From UBA1205 sp045598105 (lineage in GTDB: Bacteria > Bacteroidota > Bacteroidia > Bacteroidales > WCHB1-69), in the NCBI GenBank assembly GCA_045598105.1, contig JAZLLK010000028.1, positions 1-64,000 on the forward strand: a stretch of DNA of 64,000 bases, read 5' to 3'. The position numbers and the translations under genes are program-made. Under the pieces are notes generated by a model, which was not told the DNA's origin, did no database searches, and saw only the letters and a program-made list of their open reading frames with translations. Below, one piece after another: positions 9,224 through 18,409 of this stretch (positions are counted from its first letter, which is position 1; every line of letters begins with the position of its first letter).

Positions 9224-9712
9224 ATGAAAAAATCAGTTCTATTAGCAGCAGCCTTGTGCTTTACCATGATAGCTTGCAACAATCAAAATGAAAACGCCAC
9301 CGCCGAACAGGCACAACCTTCCGAAGAACAGGTACAACACCACTGCAGTAAAGGTCACCACAAATGCTGTGGTATGAGTGAAGAACAAAAAGCCGAATGC
9401 CAGGCTCTAAAAGAGCAAATGGAAAATTGGGAAAACCTGAGCGATGACGCTAAAAAAGAATTAGTAAACACTATGAAAGCCCGCATAGACGCTAAAGAAG
9501 CCGAAATGCAAGCTAAAAAAACTGAAATGGAAGCCAAAAAAGCTGAAATGGAAGCCCAATGGGCTAATTGGGACAACCTTACCCTTGATGAACAAAAAGC
9601 ATTGTTAGATGCTAAAAGAGAATGCATGCATCGCCATGGTCACCATGGTCCTCAACCTCAACACTGCGGCCACCATGCTGAAGGCGAATGCCAACACCAT
9701 TGCCAAAATTAA
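9224..9712 (+). CDS. His/Cys-rich lipoprotein with helical-hairpin core
   Basis: The 162-residue protein has a lipoprotein signal (TMIAC, lipidated Cys18). Two putative metal-binding clusters bracket a charged helical core: H39 H40 C41 H45 H46 C48 C49, and C134 H136 H138 H140 H141 H147 C148 H150 H151 C156 H158 H159 C160. Inside, a W-[DE]-NL-[ST] motif occurs twice (69-80 and 116-128) around Lys/Glu/Met/Ala repeats, suggesting a two-helix hairpin. I do not recognise a named family. A periplasmic or surface metal-binding role is inferred from composition and from the Feo operon and dead efflux gene nearby. It has its own terminator. Confidence 0.85.
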   Translation: MKKSVLLAAALCFTMIACNNQNENATAEQAQPSEEQVQHHCSKGHHKCCGMSEEQKAECQALKEQMENWENLSDDAKKELVNTMKARIDAKEAEMQAKKTEMEAKKAEMEAQWANWDNLTLDEQKALLDAKRECMHRHGHHGPQPQHCGHHAEGECQHHCQN

Positions 9713-9807
9713 AACCAACAAATAATACGTAAAATCCAACTCCAACAAATTGGAATCGTGTGCATAATATTGCACACAAAAAAAACTAAAAAAACATAAA
9801 ACTATTT

Positions 9808-9846
9808 AAGTTCCGTCTTCTTACGCTGTGGCGGAACTTTTTTTTT
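9808..9846 (+). terminator. terminator of the His/Cys-rich lipoprotein gene
   Basis: AAGTTCCG (9808-9815) pairs perfectly with CGGAACTT (9832-9839), followed by a run of T. Confidence 0.9.
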
Positions 9847-9950
9847 ACTCACACCTCCAGCCACTTAAATAGTATGGTACATAAAAAAATATACAAACTG
9901 ATAAATAAACTGCAACTAATACTATGAGCCGGACGGCATTTTTCCCTCAT

Positions 9951-10528
9951 TTAACATGGCGTTCCCCCACGCTCCAATTTTACTATCTTACTCACTCTCC
10001 TTTGCGGCACACGCCTCATACATAGCCTATATTTCCGCATAACATGGCTTATGCCGACTTGAGCCAACTCATGCTTAATATCCGCCTTCACCGCCTGCAT
10101 GTACCACATATCGGTAACCGCCACATACGCCGTAAAAGCCGTATGCGTAGTGCTCAACGCACACACATGTGTAATGATAATCTTTCACCCTGTCATTATG
10201 CCTTATTGCCCTGTCTATGGCATCATAGTCTATATGCCTCGGCACACCGTCCAGCGATAATCGCACACTATCACGCAATAACTTCCGTGCGGATATAATA
10301 ATTACTGTCGCCACTGCCATAGCTATAATGGCATCGGTAATATACCATTGCGTATAGTATAATATATTATCACACCCGATATCACTATCCCCACTGCAGC
10401 TACCCTCACTATCATGGGCACTTCCACAGGCACCGGCACATACAGTACGTTAAGCACTATGCCTGCTACCACTGCCCCGTAAGGGTTATATTATCCATAT
10501 TATGATTATAATGGTGATGATGTGCCAT
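9951..10528 (-). pseudogene. decayed CDF (CzcD-type) cation efflux transporter
   Basis: Three reading frames of the minus strand together give a broken CDF transporter. From a start at 10528 come a His-rich N-terminus (MAHHHHYNHN), then in another frame LNVLYV. A further segment resembling the fourth/fifth-helix region follows, after what looks like loss of most membrane helices. The next frame gives IISARKLLRDSVRLSLDGVPRHID, near 10200-10310, the family's hallmark end of the last helix. After a shift near 10175, the last frame gives ALSTTHTAFTAYVAV and the cytoplasmic domain to 9951. At least two frameshifts and internal deletions make it non-functional. It lies directly behind the Feo operon. 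Confidence 0.82.
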
Positions 10529-10694
10529 GCCTATTTTCTTTTTTCTCATCAGCATGATGATAGGGACAAGTATTACAATATTTGTTGCTGCAGCCGCTGC
10601 ACATATTATGCTTACCACTGCTAACCCACATTTTTATCGCAGCGGCTGCAGCAACCAGCACCAATACCAATATTATAACACTTTGTATATTCAT
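10506..10694 (-). CDS. FeoB-associated Cys-rich membrane protein
   Basis: The 62-residue protein has one N-terminal membrane helix (residues 5-25) followed by CSGCSNKYCNTCPYHH, a compact Cys/His cluster typical of the FeoB-associated Cys-rich membrane proteins. It lies 10 bases after feoAB on the same strand, as expected for this small accessory protein of ferrous iron uptake, whose exact role is not known. Its 3' end overlaps the vestigial start of the CDF pseudogene by 23 bases. Confidence 0.85.
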   Translation of the reverse strand: MNIQSVIILVLVLVAAAAAIKMWVSSGKHNMCSGCSNKYCNTCPYHHADEKKENRHGTSSPL

Positions 10695-10704
10695 AAGTTC
10701 ATAA

Positions 10705-13062
10705 CTATATTACTGCACTTACCACCATATATACCAGCCAAGCCATAATCCACGCCAGCATACACTGAAATACTACTACATACCAGGCCCACTTGTGTCC
10801 CAATTCCCTACGTATGGCAGCTATAGTAGCCACACAAGGTGTATATAATAAACTAAATACCAACATAGATGCGGCTGATGCCGTGGTAAGCAATGCACGC
10901 ACATTCAGCATTTGCATAGTTGCTACCACACTCTCTTTACGTAAAGCTCCCGATATTAAAGATGTTACTACCTTCCAGTCGGCTAAATCCATAGGCTGAA
11001 ATATAGGTGCAATAAACCCCGATACCTGAGCCAACATACTTTCCGCACTATTTTCCACCATTACAAATTTAAAATTAAAACTTTGTAAAATCCATATTAC
11101 CAGCGTTGCCACAAATATAATAGTAAACGCATTCAGGCAAAAGTCTTTGGTTTTATCCCATAACAAATGACAAGTGTTCTTCAATCCCGGCATTCTATAT
11201 GCCGGCAATTCCATTACAAATGGGGCCACATCACGTGTAGTACTTATCAGTTTCATACATAAAGCTACTATTACTCCCATTAACAAACTGAATATATACA
11301 AACCTATAGACACCAAAGCCCCATGATTGGGGAAAAATGCACTTATAAAAAAGGCAAATATAGGTATTTTAGCCGAACAATTCATAAAAGGTATAAGCAA
11401 TATAGTTTTGAGCCTGTCTTTTGCCGAAGGCAGAGTACGGGTAGCCATTACAGCAGGCACCGAACAGCCAAATCCTATAAGTAAAGGCACTATGCTTCGA
11501 CCCGAAAGACCTAACTTACGCAATAGTTTATCGGTAACAAAGGCTATACGAGCCATATAGCCGCTATCTTCTATAAGGCTGAGAAAGAAAAAAAGCAATA
11601 TTATTATGGGAACAAAACTGAGCACACTGCCCACTCCGCCAAATATGGCATCAGTTACCAGCGATATTACTGACGGATTCACCTCTGCCCGCCTCATGCT
11701 ATTTTCACACACTTCCGCCAAATCGTTAACACATTTATCTAACAATTGCTGCAATGGCATACCCAATACATCTATACTCAACCATATTACCATACATATC
11801 ACCATTATAAATATTGGTATGGCAGTCCATTTACCGGTAAGTATCTCATCTAACTTATGGCTACGCTGCGTTTCCACACTCTCCTTAGGCTCATATACGG
11901 TGTGAGCACACAAGCGGCGTATGAATCCGTACCGCATATCGGCCATGGCAGCAGAGCGGTCCATGCCACGTTCTTCCTCCATTTGACACAGTATGTGCTC
12001 TAATGTTTCCTCTTCATTTTTACTCAGTTTCAACACTTTGAGTGTATCCGCATCACCTTCGGCAAGCTTGCCTGCGGCAAAACGAATGGGCAAACCCGCA
12101 TTTTCGGCATGGTCTTCTATAAGATGCATTATGCTGTGCAAACAACGATGCACACTGCCTCCTTCATCATCTTTAGAGCAAAAATCCTGCCGTAACGGCC
12201 GCTCCTGATATTTGGCCACATGCATAGCATGCTCTATCAGCTCCCGCACACCCTCATTGTTTATTGCCGATATAGGTACCACAGGTATGCCTAATATTTT
12301 CTCCATTTCGTTTACATGTATGTTGCCGGCATTGTGCCGCACCTCATCCATCATATTCAGTGCCAACACCATGGGCACATTCAGCTCCATCAGCTGCATG
12401 GTAAGGTACAGCTGTCTCTCTATATTACCTGCATCCACTACATTGATTATAGCCTTAGGCCTGTTGTTTATAATATAATCCCTGGTAATATGCTCCTGCT
12501 GAGTATAGGGTAATAATGAATATATACCGGGTAAATCGGTAACCGTTGCATGGTCATACCCTTTTATGGCATGCTCCACGGCTTCCACCGTTACTCCCGG
12601 AGAATTTCCCACATGCTGATTGTCACCGGTAAGATAATTAAACAGGGTGGTTTTACCACAATTTTGCTGCCCTACCAGCGATATAGTTATAGAAGTGTCC
12701 TTAGGCAAAGGGTTTTCATCTTTTCTGGAGTGGTATTTACCTTCCTCTCCTAAGCCCGGGTGCGAATTATGCTCATGTAATGTAACATTATATGCAGCAT
12801 TATCTTCCACATCGGCTACATATATATCTGCCTTTTTATCGGCAAGTGTTACCTCTATATGCTCTGCCTCCTGCAAACGAAGCAACAAGGTGTACCCCTG
12901 AACACTCAATTCCATAGGATCCCCCATGGGAGCATACTTCAACAAGGTGATGTCGGCACCGGGAATTACTCCCATATCCAAAAAATGCTGGCGTAGCGAA
13001 CTTTCTCCTCCTACCGACTGTATTATGGCCGTTTGACCCGGCATTAAATCTTTTAACTTCAT
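10705..13062 (-). CDS. feoB: FeoA-FeoB fusion, ferrous iron transporter
   Basis: At 785 residues this is a fused FeoA-FeoB. Residues 1-75 form the SH3-like FeoA domain; a charged His-rich linker follows (76-125). The FeoB G domain has G1 GQQNCGKTT (131-139), DLPG (176-179) and NMMDE. The rest is the polytopic membrane domain with gating segments, including the CSVPAVMATR stretch. It imports Fe2+ across the inner membrane. It follows the OprB-like porin by 21 bases and is followed by the small Cys-rich protein, so iron import components form one operon. FeoA-FeoB fusions are common in Bacteroidota. Confidence 0.97.
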   Translation of the reverse strand: MKLKDLMPGQTAIIQSVGGESSLRQHFLDMGVIPGADITLLKYAPMGDPMELSVQGYTLLLRLQEAEHIEVTLADKKADIYVADVEDNAAYNVTLHEHNSHPGLGEEGKYHSRKDENPLPKDTSITISLVGQQNCGKTTLFNYLTGDNQHVGNSPGVTVEAVEHAIKGYDHATVTDLPGIYSLLPYTQQEHITRDYIINNRPKAIINVVDAGNIERQLYLTMQLMELNVPMVLALNMMDEVRHNAGNIHVNEMEKILGIPVVPISAINNEGVRELIEHAMHVAKYQERPLRQDFCSKDDEGGSVHRCLHSIMHLIEDHAENAGLPIRFAAGKLAEGDADTLKVLKLSKNEEETLEHILCQMEEERGMDRSAAMADMRYGFIRRLCAHTVYEPKESVETQRSHKLDEILTGKWTAIPIFIMVICMVIWLSIDVLGMPLQQLLDKCVNDLAEVCENSMRRAEVNPSVISLVTDAIFGGVGSVLSFVPIIILLFFFLSLIEDSGYMARIAFVTDKLLRKLGLSGRSIVPLLIGFGCSVPAVMATRTLPSAKDRLKTILLIPFMNCSAKIPIFAFFISAFFPNHGALVSIGLYIFSLLMGVIVALCMKLISTTRDVAPFVMELPAYRMPGLKNTCHLLWDKTKDFCLNAFTIIFVATLVIWILQSFNFKFVMVENSAESMLAQVSGFIAPIFQPMDLADWKVVTSLISGALRKESVVATMQMLNVRALLTTASAASMLVFSLLYTPCVATIAAIRRELGHKWAWYVVVFQCMLAWIMAWLVYMVVSAVI

Positions 13063-13083
13063 ATATTGTATCAGTACGTTATT

Positions 13084-14193
13084 CTAAAATTCTATACCCG
13101 CCCGCAACACCATATATAAAGCATTGTCCACATATTGATACGCACTTGACGGATGCATTATATATTGTATATCAGGTTGTAAATATATATGTTCATTTAT
13201 ATCATATCTATAGGTTAACTCCACCACGGTTTCACGTCGGTAATCATCATTCAGCCAGGCCATGGTAGCACCTACGCCTAATATATCATGGCCGCAAGCC
13301 GAAAATACACCTTTAAAATGCAAGCCCATACTCACATCCACATAGTTCTCCGACATTTTTTTTGGTGAATAAGCAGCCATAACAAATACCGACATATCCC
13401 GCTCCCCTCTTTTCCAAAAATGCTGCTCCCCACACACATGCACTTCATAATTTTGCATAGCCGTATGATAGGCCACGCCTACTTTTACCACACCTTCCAG
13501 AGAATCATGTATATATGCATTAAAGGTAAACTCCGTAGCCAATACTCCGCCTTTTTGCGGTGTAAACCGCCAACGTATATTATAGGGATTATCCTCAAAA
13601 TCCAAAGGAGTATCGTAAGTTCCTAACTGCCAGCTTACATAACGACTCATATTCCAATTCACATTCAAGCCCCACGAAGTAAGAGGAAATATGGGCACAC
13701 CAAAATTAGCCGACAACACACTATTAATACCAAAGGAACTGTTCAAAAACAAGCCTGCATGGTCAGAATAAGCATACATGGCATTAAAATCATGTATTCC
13801 TGCGGTAATAGTAACCTTACCCAGCGTTTGGCTATAATACAACTCCTGCATAAAAGCATGATTACCTGCCTCTATATTATCAGCTATGAGCACATCCCCT
13901 AACCACTGCTCCGACGGGCACACCCCATGAGTGGTGCCTCCGCTTAGCGTAATACTGCCGCCCTTCCACCAACCGGCCTTTTCCATATTGAAACTCACAC
14001 CTATGCTGCCATAACCCAAATATCCGAACCCGGATTGCTTTCCGCCTATTCCTCCTGCTATATCCCCTTTATACACAGCCATAAAATCCCAGGGACTCTC
14101 CTTTTTGTTCTGTGCCTGTACCAAGCTAAACATATTCCCTGCCGACAGCAAAAATATTATGAAAGTAAACAAATATATGTATTTATTCTTCAT
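13084..14193 (-). CDS. OprB-like outer-membrane porin
   Basis: A signal peptide (residues 1-27, ending VQA) precedes an alternating beta pattern that ends in an aromatic C-terminal strand (ALYMVLRAGIEF), as in the OprB carbohydrate-porin family. The LQPDIQYIMHPS segment near the end is typical for that family. It is the first gene of the Feo operon. OprB homologues next to feoAB are seen in other Bacteroidales, so it may admit ferrous iron or an iron ligand rather than sugar; that is inference. Confidence 0.82.
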   Translation of the reverse strand: MKNKYIYLFTFIIFLLSAGNMFSLVQAQNKKESPWDFMAVYKGDIAGGIGGKQSGFGYLGYGSIGVSFNMEKAGWWKGGSITLSGGTTHGVCPSEQWLGDVLIADNIEAGNHAFMQELYYSQTLGKVTITAGIHDFNAMYAYSDHAGLFLNSSFGINSVLSANFGVPIFPLTSWGLNVNWNMSRYVSWQLGTYDTPLDFEDNPYNIRWRFTPQKGGVLATEFTFNAYIHDSLEGVVKVGVAYHTAMQNYEVHVCGEQHFWKRGERDMSVFVMAAYSPKKMSENYVDVSMGLHFKGVFSACGHDILGVGATMAWLNDDYRRETVVELTYRYDINEHIYLQPDIQYIMHPSSAYQYVDNALYMVLRAGIEF

Positions 14194-14222
14194 TTAATAC
14201 GGGTTCATTCTTTATCTATATG

Positions 14223-14230
14223 CAAATATA
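14223..14230 (-). promoter_or_regulatory. -7 element of the porin-feoAB operon
   Basis: Minus-strand TATATTTG lies 29 bases before the porin start and matches TAnnTTTG. Confidence 0.65.
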
Positions 14231-14322
14231 CAACTAATTTTTCAAATTCACGTCTCCTTTGGTCATATTTTTTTCACGGTTTTTCATTCCCGCATATAGT
14301 AATTATTATGGCATATAATAAT

Positions 14323-14372
14323 AAAAAAATGCTGACGGCAACAGCACATTCAGTACCCCCTACCGGCAGCAT
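14323..14372 (-). terminator. terminator of the pgi-agmatinase operon
   Basis: ATGCTGACGG (14329-14338) pairs with CCGGCAGCAT (14363-14372) with one internal mismatch. The minus strand then continues into a T run. The loop is long (24 bases). Confidence 0.7.
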
Positions 14373-14398
14373 ATATTATATGTACTTGTACGTAAGCG

Positions 14399-15256
14399 TT
14401 ATTTACCCATTCTTTTTTTCAGTATTTTGCCTATAATACGATATACCAGCACGGCGGCAACCACATCAGAGGATTTTTCAGCCTCATTGGGACACAATTC
14501 CACCACATCAAACCCCACTACATTCCTTTGTGCCACCAACATAGCAAGCAGCTTATTCACCTGTCGCCATGTGAGTCCGCCGGGAAGCGGCGTGCCCGTA
14601 GAGGGGATAATGGAAGGGTCAAACCCATCTAAATCTATAGTAAGGTACACATTAGGACTTAAGCGGTCTATGGCAGCCTGCATCCACAAGTCGTCATCAT
14701 GTATCTTGTGTGCATAGAATATGTTTTCAGGCACTATATATTCCTGCTCCTCTTCTGCCACCGAGCGTATTCCCACCTGCACCACGCGAGCATAAGCCTG
14801 CGCCCTTCGCATCACGCAGGCATGATTATATTTGCTTCCGTGATAATTCTCACGCAGGTCAGCATGCGCATCTATTTGCAGCACCGATAAATTGTCATAA
14901 TACTCGGCAGTGGCCTGTATGGCACCACAGCTCACCGAATGCTCTCCTCCCAACACTCCCACCAGCTTGTGATCACGCAAATAGAGCCTGGTACGCTCAC
15001 ATACCGCCCGCACCATTTGCTGCGGTGTGGCCAACTCTATAATGGGCATAGCCGTGTGTATGCCCTGCCTGTATATAGATATATCCTCCTCCACATCATA
15101 TAGTTCTATGCTGTCAGAAGCATCTATTAAAGCCTGAGGACCCTTGTCAGCCCCTTTTACAAAAGTGCTGGTACCATCATAAGGCACCGGCAACAATACT
15201 ACAGCAGCACCCTCATACTCATTGTACTGCCTGTCCATGTCCAAAAAATATTCCAT
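14399..15256 (-). CDS. speB: agmatinase / ureohydrolase family
   Basis: Metal-binding motifs of the arginase/agmatinase superfamily are complete: GGEHS, DAHAD and DLDGFDPS. The 285-residue length fits agmatinase, which releases urea from agmatine to give putrescine. A carboxynorspermidine decarboxylase gene at 48136 indicates that the organism makes polyamines by the carboxyspermidine route, which needs putrescine. The start codon overlaps the pgi stop codon by one base, so the two genes are translationally coupled. Formiminoglutamase or arginase activity cannot be excluded. Confidence 0.88.
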   Translation of the reverse strand: MEYFLDMDRQYNEYEGAAVVLLPVPYDGTSTFVKGADKGPQALIDASDSIELYDVEEDISIYRQGIHTAMPIIELATPQQMVRAVCERTRLYLRDHKLVGVLGGEHSVSCGAIQATAEYYDNLSVLQIDAHADLRENYHGSKYNHACVMRRAQAYARVVQVGIRSVAEEEQEYIVPENIFYAHKIHDDDLWMQAAIDRLSPNVYLTIDLDGFDPSIIPSTGTPLPGGLTWRQVNKLLAMLVAQRNVVGFDVVELCPNEAEKSSDVVAAVLVYRIIGKILKKRMGK

Positions 15257-16563
15257 TATAAATTCTTTATGGCCTGCTGTATTTGCTCGTATTTATCTTC
15301 ATAGCCGGGCTTACGTAACAATATGAACATATTATTTTTATAAGCTTCTACTCCCGGCTGGTTAAAAGGATTCACTTTTAACATATAAGCACTTAATCCG
15401 CACGCGTATTCAAAAAAGTAAATAAGCTGCCCCAAATGATACTCATCCAAACGCTCTATTTCTATTTTCAATGTAGGCACCCCTCCCTGCTCATGTGCCA
15501 ATATGGTTCCATTTTCGGCTTCCTTATTAATGCTTTCTAAGGCCTTACCGGCCAAAAAATTAAGGCCATCAAGGTTGGCTTCATCATACGGAACTTCACA
15601 TAGAGTATTGGCATGTTGCAAACTGAGGAAAGTTTCAAAAAACAATCGCTGCCCCTCCTGCATATATTGCCCCATGGAATGCAAATCAGTAGTATAGAGT
15701 AATCCGGTAGGAAACAAGCCCTTGTTCTCCTTGCCTTCACTTTCTCCATATAGCTGCTTCCACCATTCTATAAAATAGTAAAAACGGGAATCAAATGAAG
15801 CCATTACCTCTATTACCTTGCCCTGCTGTAAAAAATAATTACGTATGGCAGCATATTGTAAAGCCATATTATTATCATCCAACTGACTAAGGCTATGCTC
15901 CATATCTATGGCTCCCTGCACCAAAGCATGTATATCACAGCCGGCCACGGCTATGGGCAATAGCCCTACTGGTGTAAGCACCGAATATCGCCCGCCTACA
16001 TTATCGGGTATTACAAATGTATCATACCCTTCGGTATCAGCCAAAATCTTTAGGGCTCCTTTTTTAGCATCGGTAATGCACACTATACGGTCCTTAGCAC
16101 CCTGCTTACCATATTTGGCTTCACAATGCTGCTTCAGCAAACGAAAAGCCACGGCAGGCTCGGTAGTAGTACCGCTTTTGGATATTACTATTACGGCATA
16201 ATCCTCCTTTTCGGCCTTTTGCATTAAGGCATGCATATAGTCCTGTGACAACTGATGCCCCGCATACACTATTTCAGGCGTGGCCTCACTCAACTCACCA
16301 CGTAAAGCACTTATTACCGCTCTGGCACCTAAATAAGAACCGCCTATGCCTGTAACTATTACCGTGTGAGCAATGGCACGCAACCTGTCTGCTACCCGCT
16401 TTATATCAGCATACTGCTGCAAACTTATTTCCTGCGGCAAAGTAAGCCACCCCAAAAAATTATTACCGGAAGCATCTTTACGTACTAAATGTAAAGCTTC
16501 TTCCTTATTGCAGCTGGCCATGGCCATTTGCCGCACATCACTACTACATTTTAATGATATCAT
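15256..16563 (-). CDS. pgi: glucose-6-phosphate isomerase
   Basis: The 435-residue protein matches bacterial phosphoglucose isomerases of the shorter type. It has TVIVTGIGGSYLGARAV and VIVISKSGTTTEPAVAFRLL for phosphate binding, and the DNVGGRYSVLTPVGLLP segment. It interconverts glucose-6-phosphate and fructose-6-phosphate in glycolysis. It begins after the ompH terminator and continues into the agmatinase gene with a TAATG overlap. Confidence 0.97.
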   Translation of the reverse strand: MISLKCSSDVRQMAMASCNKEEALHLVRKDASGNNFLGWLTLPQEISLQQYADIKRVADRLRAIAHTVIVTGIGGSYLGARAVISALRGELSEATPEIVYAGHQLSQDYMHALMQKAEKEDYAVIVISKSGTTTEPAVAFRLLKQHCEAKYGKQGAKDRIVCITDAKKGALKILADTEGYDTFVIPDNVGGRYSVLTPVGLLPIAVAGCDIHALVQGAIDMEHSLSQLDDNNMALQYAAIRNYFLQQGKVIEVMASFDSRFYYFIEWWKQLYGESEGKENKGLFPTGLLYTTDLHSMGQYMQEGQRLFFETFLSLQHANTLCEVPYDEANLDGLNFLAGKALESINKEAENGTILAHEQGGVPTLKIEIERLDEYHLGQLIYFFEYACGLSAYMLKVNPFNQPGVEAYKNNMFILLRKPGYEDKYEQIQQAIKNL

Positions 16564-16579
16564 ATAGCCTATATTAAGT

Positions 16580-16619
16580 AAAAAAAATGGAGGTTGAACT
16601 TATTTTTCCAACCTCCATT
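16580..16619 (-). terminator. terminator after ompH/skp
   Basis: AATGGAGGTTG (16586-16596) pairs perfectly with CAACCTCCATT (16609-16619). An 8-base T run follows on the minus strand. Confidence 0.93.
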
Positions 16620-16646
16620 AAGTTCATTCATATTACTGCGTGAATA

Positions 16647-17162
16647 CTATTTAATGCCTATTTTCTTTTTTACGGCTTCAAATATATTATCACTTTCTTC
16701 CTGATAGAGCAATACACCCAATGATGAATCAAATACGTAGGTATAACCCAATTCCTTAGCCACTTCAGCTATGGCAGCCTTAGCTCTGTCTATAATAGGG
16801 GTAAGCACCTGCTCCTGCTTTTGCTGCAAATCCTCTTGGGCAGTGCCTTCAAAAGTTTTAATTCTGGACTCCAAATCCTGCAATTCTTTTACTTTTACCT
16901 GTTGCAAACTTTGACTCATAGTAGCCTGCTTGTCTTGAAAATCCATGGCCTTCTTTTCATATTCGGCATACATGGTTTTCAACTCGTCTTGCAACTGTGC
17001 ACTATAATCTTCCAATACCTTTTGCGCGGTATCTATACCGGGCATTATCTTCATTAACTCAGCCGAGTTAATGTGGGCTAATTTAAGTTTGGCTTGTCCT
17101 TGAGCGTTTAAACCTAAGAAAAACAACGCTATAAATGTTACTACAAATGCTAATTTTTTCAT
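16647..17162 (-). CDS. OmpH/Skp-family periplasmic chaperone
   Basis: A signal peptide (1-20) is followed by a short beta segment (AHINSAELMKIMPG) and a long Lys/Glu/Gln-rich coiled coil, then a C-terminal strand region (YTYVFDSSLGVLLY). This is the Skp/OmpH layout of trimeric 'jellyfish' chaperones that carry unfolded outer-membrane proteins across the periplasm. The length of 171 residues is normal. It has its own promoter and terminator here, apart from bamA, beside which it is often encoded. Confidence 0.93.
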   Translation of the reverse strand: MKKLAFVVTFIALFFLGLNAQGQAKLKLAHINSAELMKIMPGIDTAQKVLEDYSAQLQDELKTMYAEYEKKAMDFQDKQATMSQSLQQVKVKELQDLESRIKTFEGTAQEDLQQKQEQVLTPIIDRAKAAIAEVAKELGYTYVFDSSLGVLLYQEESDNIFEAVKKKIGIK

Positions 17163-17187
17163 TTTGTTATACTATTTTTAAAGGTTA

Positions 17188-17195
17188 CAAAGATA
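17188..17195 (-). promoter_or_regulatory. -7 element for ompH/skp
   Basis: Minus-strand TATCTTTG matches TAnnTTTG, 25 bases before the start codon. Confidence 0.7.
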
Positions 17196-17314
17196 CAATT
17201 ATTTTCAATCGGTTTGAACAAAAAAGCCACAAAAAAGATACATGTATGCCAAAACATACATTGTCATCGGCCTTTTTATTCTTCACTATTTTGTTTTTGA
17301 ATACTACTCTTTAT

Positions 17315-18409
17315 TTATTTACCTCCTATATGTATAAGTTTAAATGCTATATTATTTTCTCTAAATAACTGTATTACACGTTCTTTATTAGTGTCCGTAA
17401 TAAACACCTGCCCAAAACTGTTACCGGCCACCATTTTTATTAATTCCGCTATGCGATGCTCATCTAATTTATCAAACACATCATCCAACAGCAGCAACGG
17501 CAACTTGCCCGTGGCCAGCGTAAGCAGTTCAAACTGGGCCAACTTAAGTGCTATTAAAAAGGATTTTTGCTGCCCTTGAGAGCAAAAACGCTTCATAGGA
17601 TGACCGTCCATGTCAAATTTATAGTCATCCTTATGCACACCCGCTGACGTATGCTGACTATAATAATCCTTTTCATAATTCTGAATCAAAAGTTGTGCCA
17701 TACTGCATTGCTGTAAGCCGGAACTGTATTCCACACTCACCTTTTCCCTGCACATGGATATAATAGAAAAGTATTTTTCTATGATGGGCATCATTACCTG
17801 TACAAATTCGGTTCGCTTATCATATATGTAGCCGGCCAATGCTGTAAGCCGCTCATCCCACAGCTGCAGGGCGGCCGTATCAGGAGCCTTGTTCTCATAC
17901 TGCTGCTTAAGCAATGCATTACGCTGGCTAAGTACGCGATTATACGCTATAAGCTTATCTAAATATATTTTATCATATTGTGATATAATGCTGTCAAAAT
18001 ACTTTCTACGCACGTCGGCTATGCCGTTAATATAGTCGGTATCATAAGGGGATACCATTACCGTGGGCAGCAACCCTATATGCTCCGACAAGCGATCATA
18101 CTCTTTTTGATTATATTTAAATATTTTTCTTTTACCATCCTGCTGCACGCAGGTAAGCTTTTGTGTACCATCCACACCATCCAAACAGCATTGACCTATT
18201 ATGGAAAAAAAATCGGTTCCGCAGCGTATATGCTGCATATCAGAGCTGCTAAAATAGCTCTTGGTCATAGACAAATAGTATATGGCGTCCAATAAGTTGG
18301 TTTTACCCACCCCATTGAGCCCTACTATACAATTTACGCCCGATGAAAACTCATATTGTTCATCTTCGTAATTCTTAAAATTAATAAGGTGTATGTTTTC
18401 TATATACAT
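17315..18409 (-). CDS. recF: DNA replication and repair protein RecF
   Basis: RecF is an ABC-type ATPase that loads RecA at gaps. Visible motifs are the N-terminal HLINFKNY segment, Walker A GLNGVGKT (30-37), the ABC signature region near CSQGQQKSFLIALK and Walker B LPLLLLDDVFDKLD. The 364-residue length is normal. It is the last gene of the rbfA-lolE-like-apbE-recF operon; its start overlaps the apbE stop by one base (TAATG). It is not near dnaA/dnaN here, as is common in Bacteroidota. Confidence 0.97.
   Translation of the reverse strand: MYIENIHLINFKNYEDEQYEFSSGVNCIVGLNGVGKTNLLDAIYYLSMTKSYFSSSDMQHIRCGTDFFSIIGQCCLDGVDGTQKLTCVQQDGKRKIFKYNQKEYDRLSEHIGLLPTVMVSPYDTDYINGIADVRRKYFDSIISQYDKIYLDKLIAYNRVLSQRNALLKQQYENKAPDTAALQLWDERLTALAGYIYDKRTEFVQVMMPIIEKYFSIISMCREKVSVEYSSGLQQCSMAQLLIQNYEKDYYSQHTSAGVHKDDYKFDMDGHPMKRFCSQGQQKSFLIALKLAQFELLTLATGKLPLLLLDDVFDKLDEHRIAELIKMVAGNSFGQVFITDTNKERVIQLFRENNIAFKLIHIGGK

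Noticed and set aside
10075..10320. 81-residue frame as an independent small gene
   Set aside because: Its sequence is the last helix region of the CDF transporter, broken off by frameshifts, so it belongs to the pseudogene.
14035..14436. 133-residue plus-strand frame over the porin start and agmatinase end
   Set aside because: It runs antisense to the porin signal peptide, its promoter and a terminator; no homology seen.
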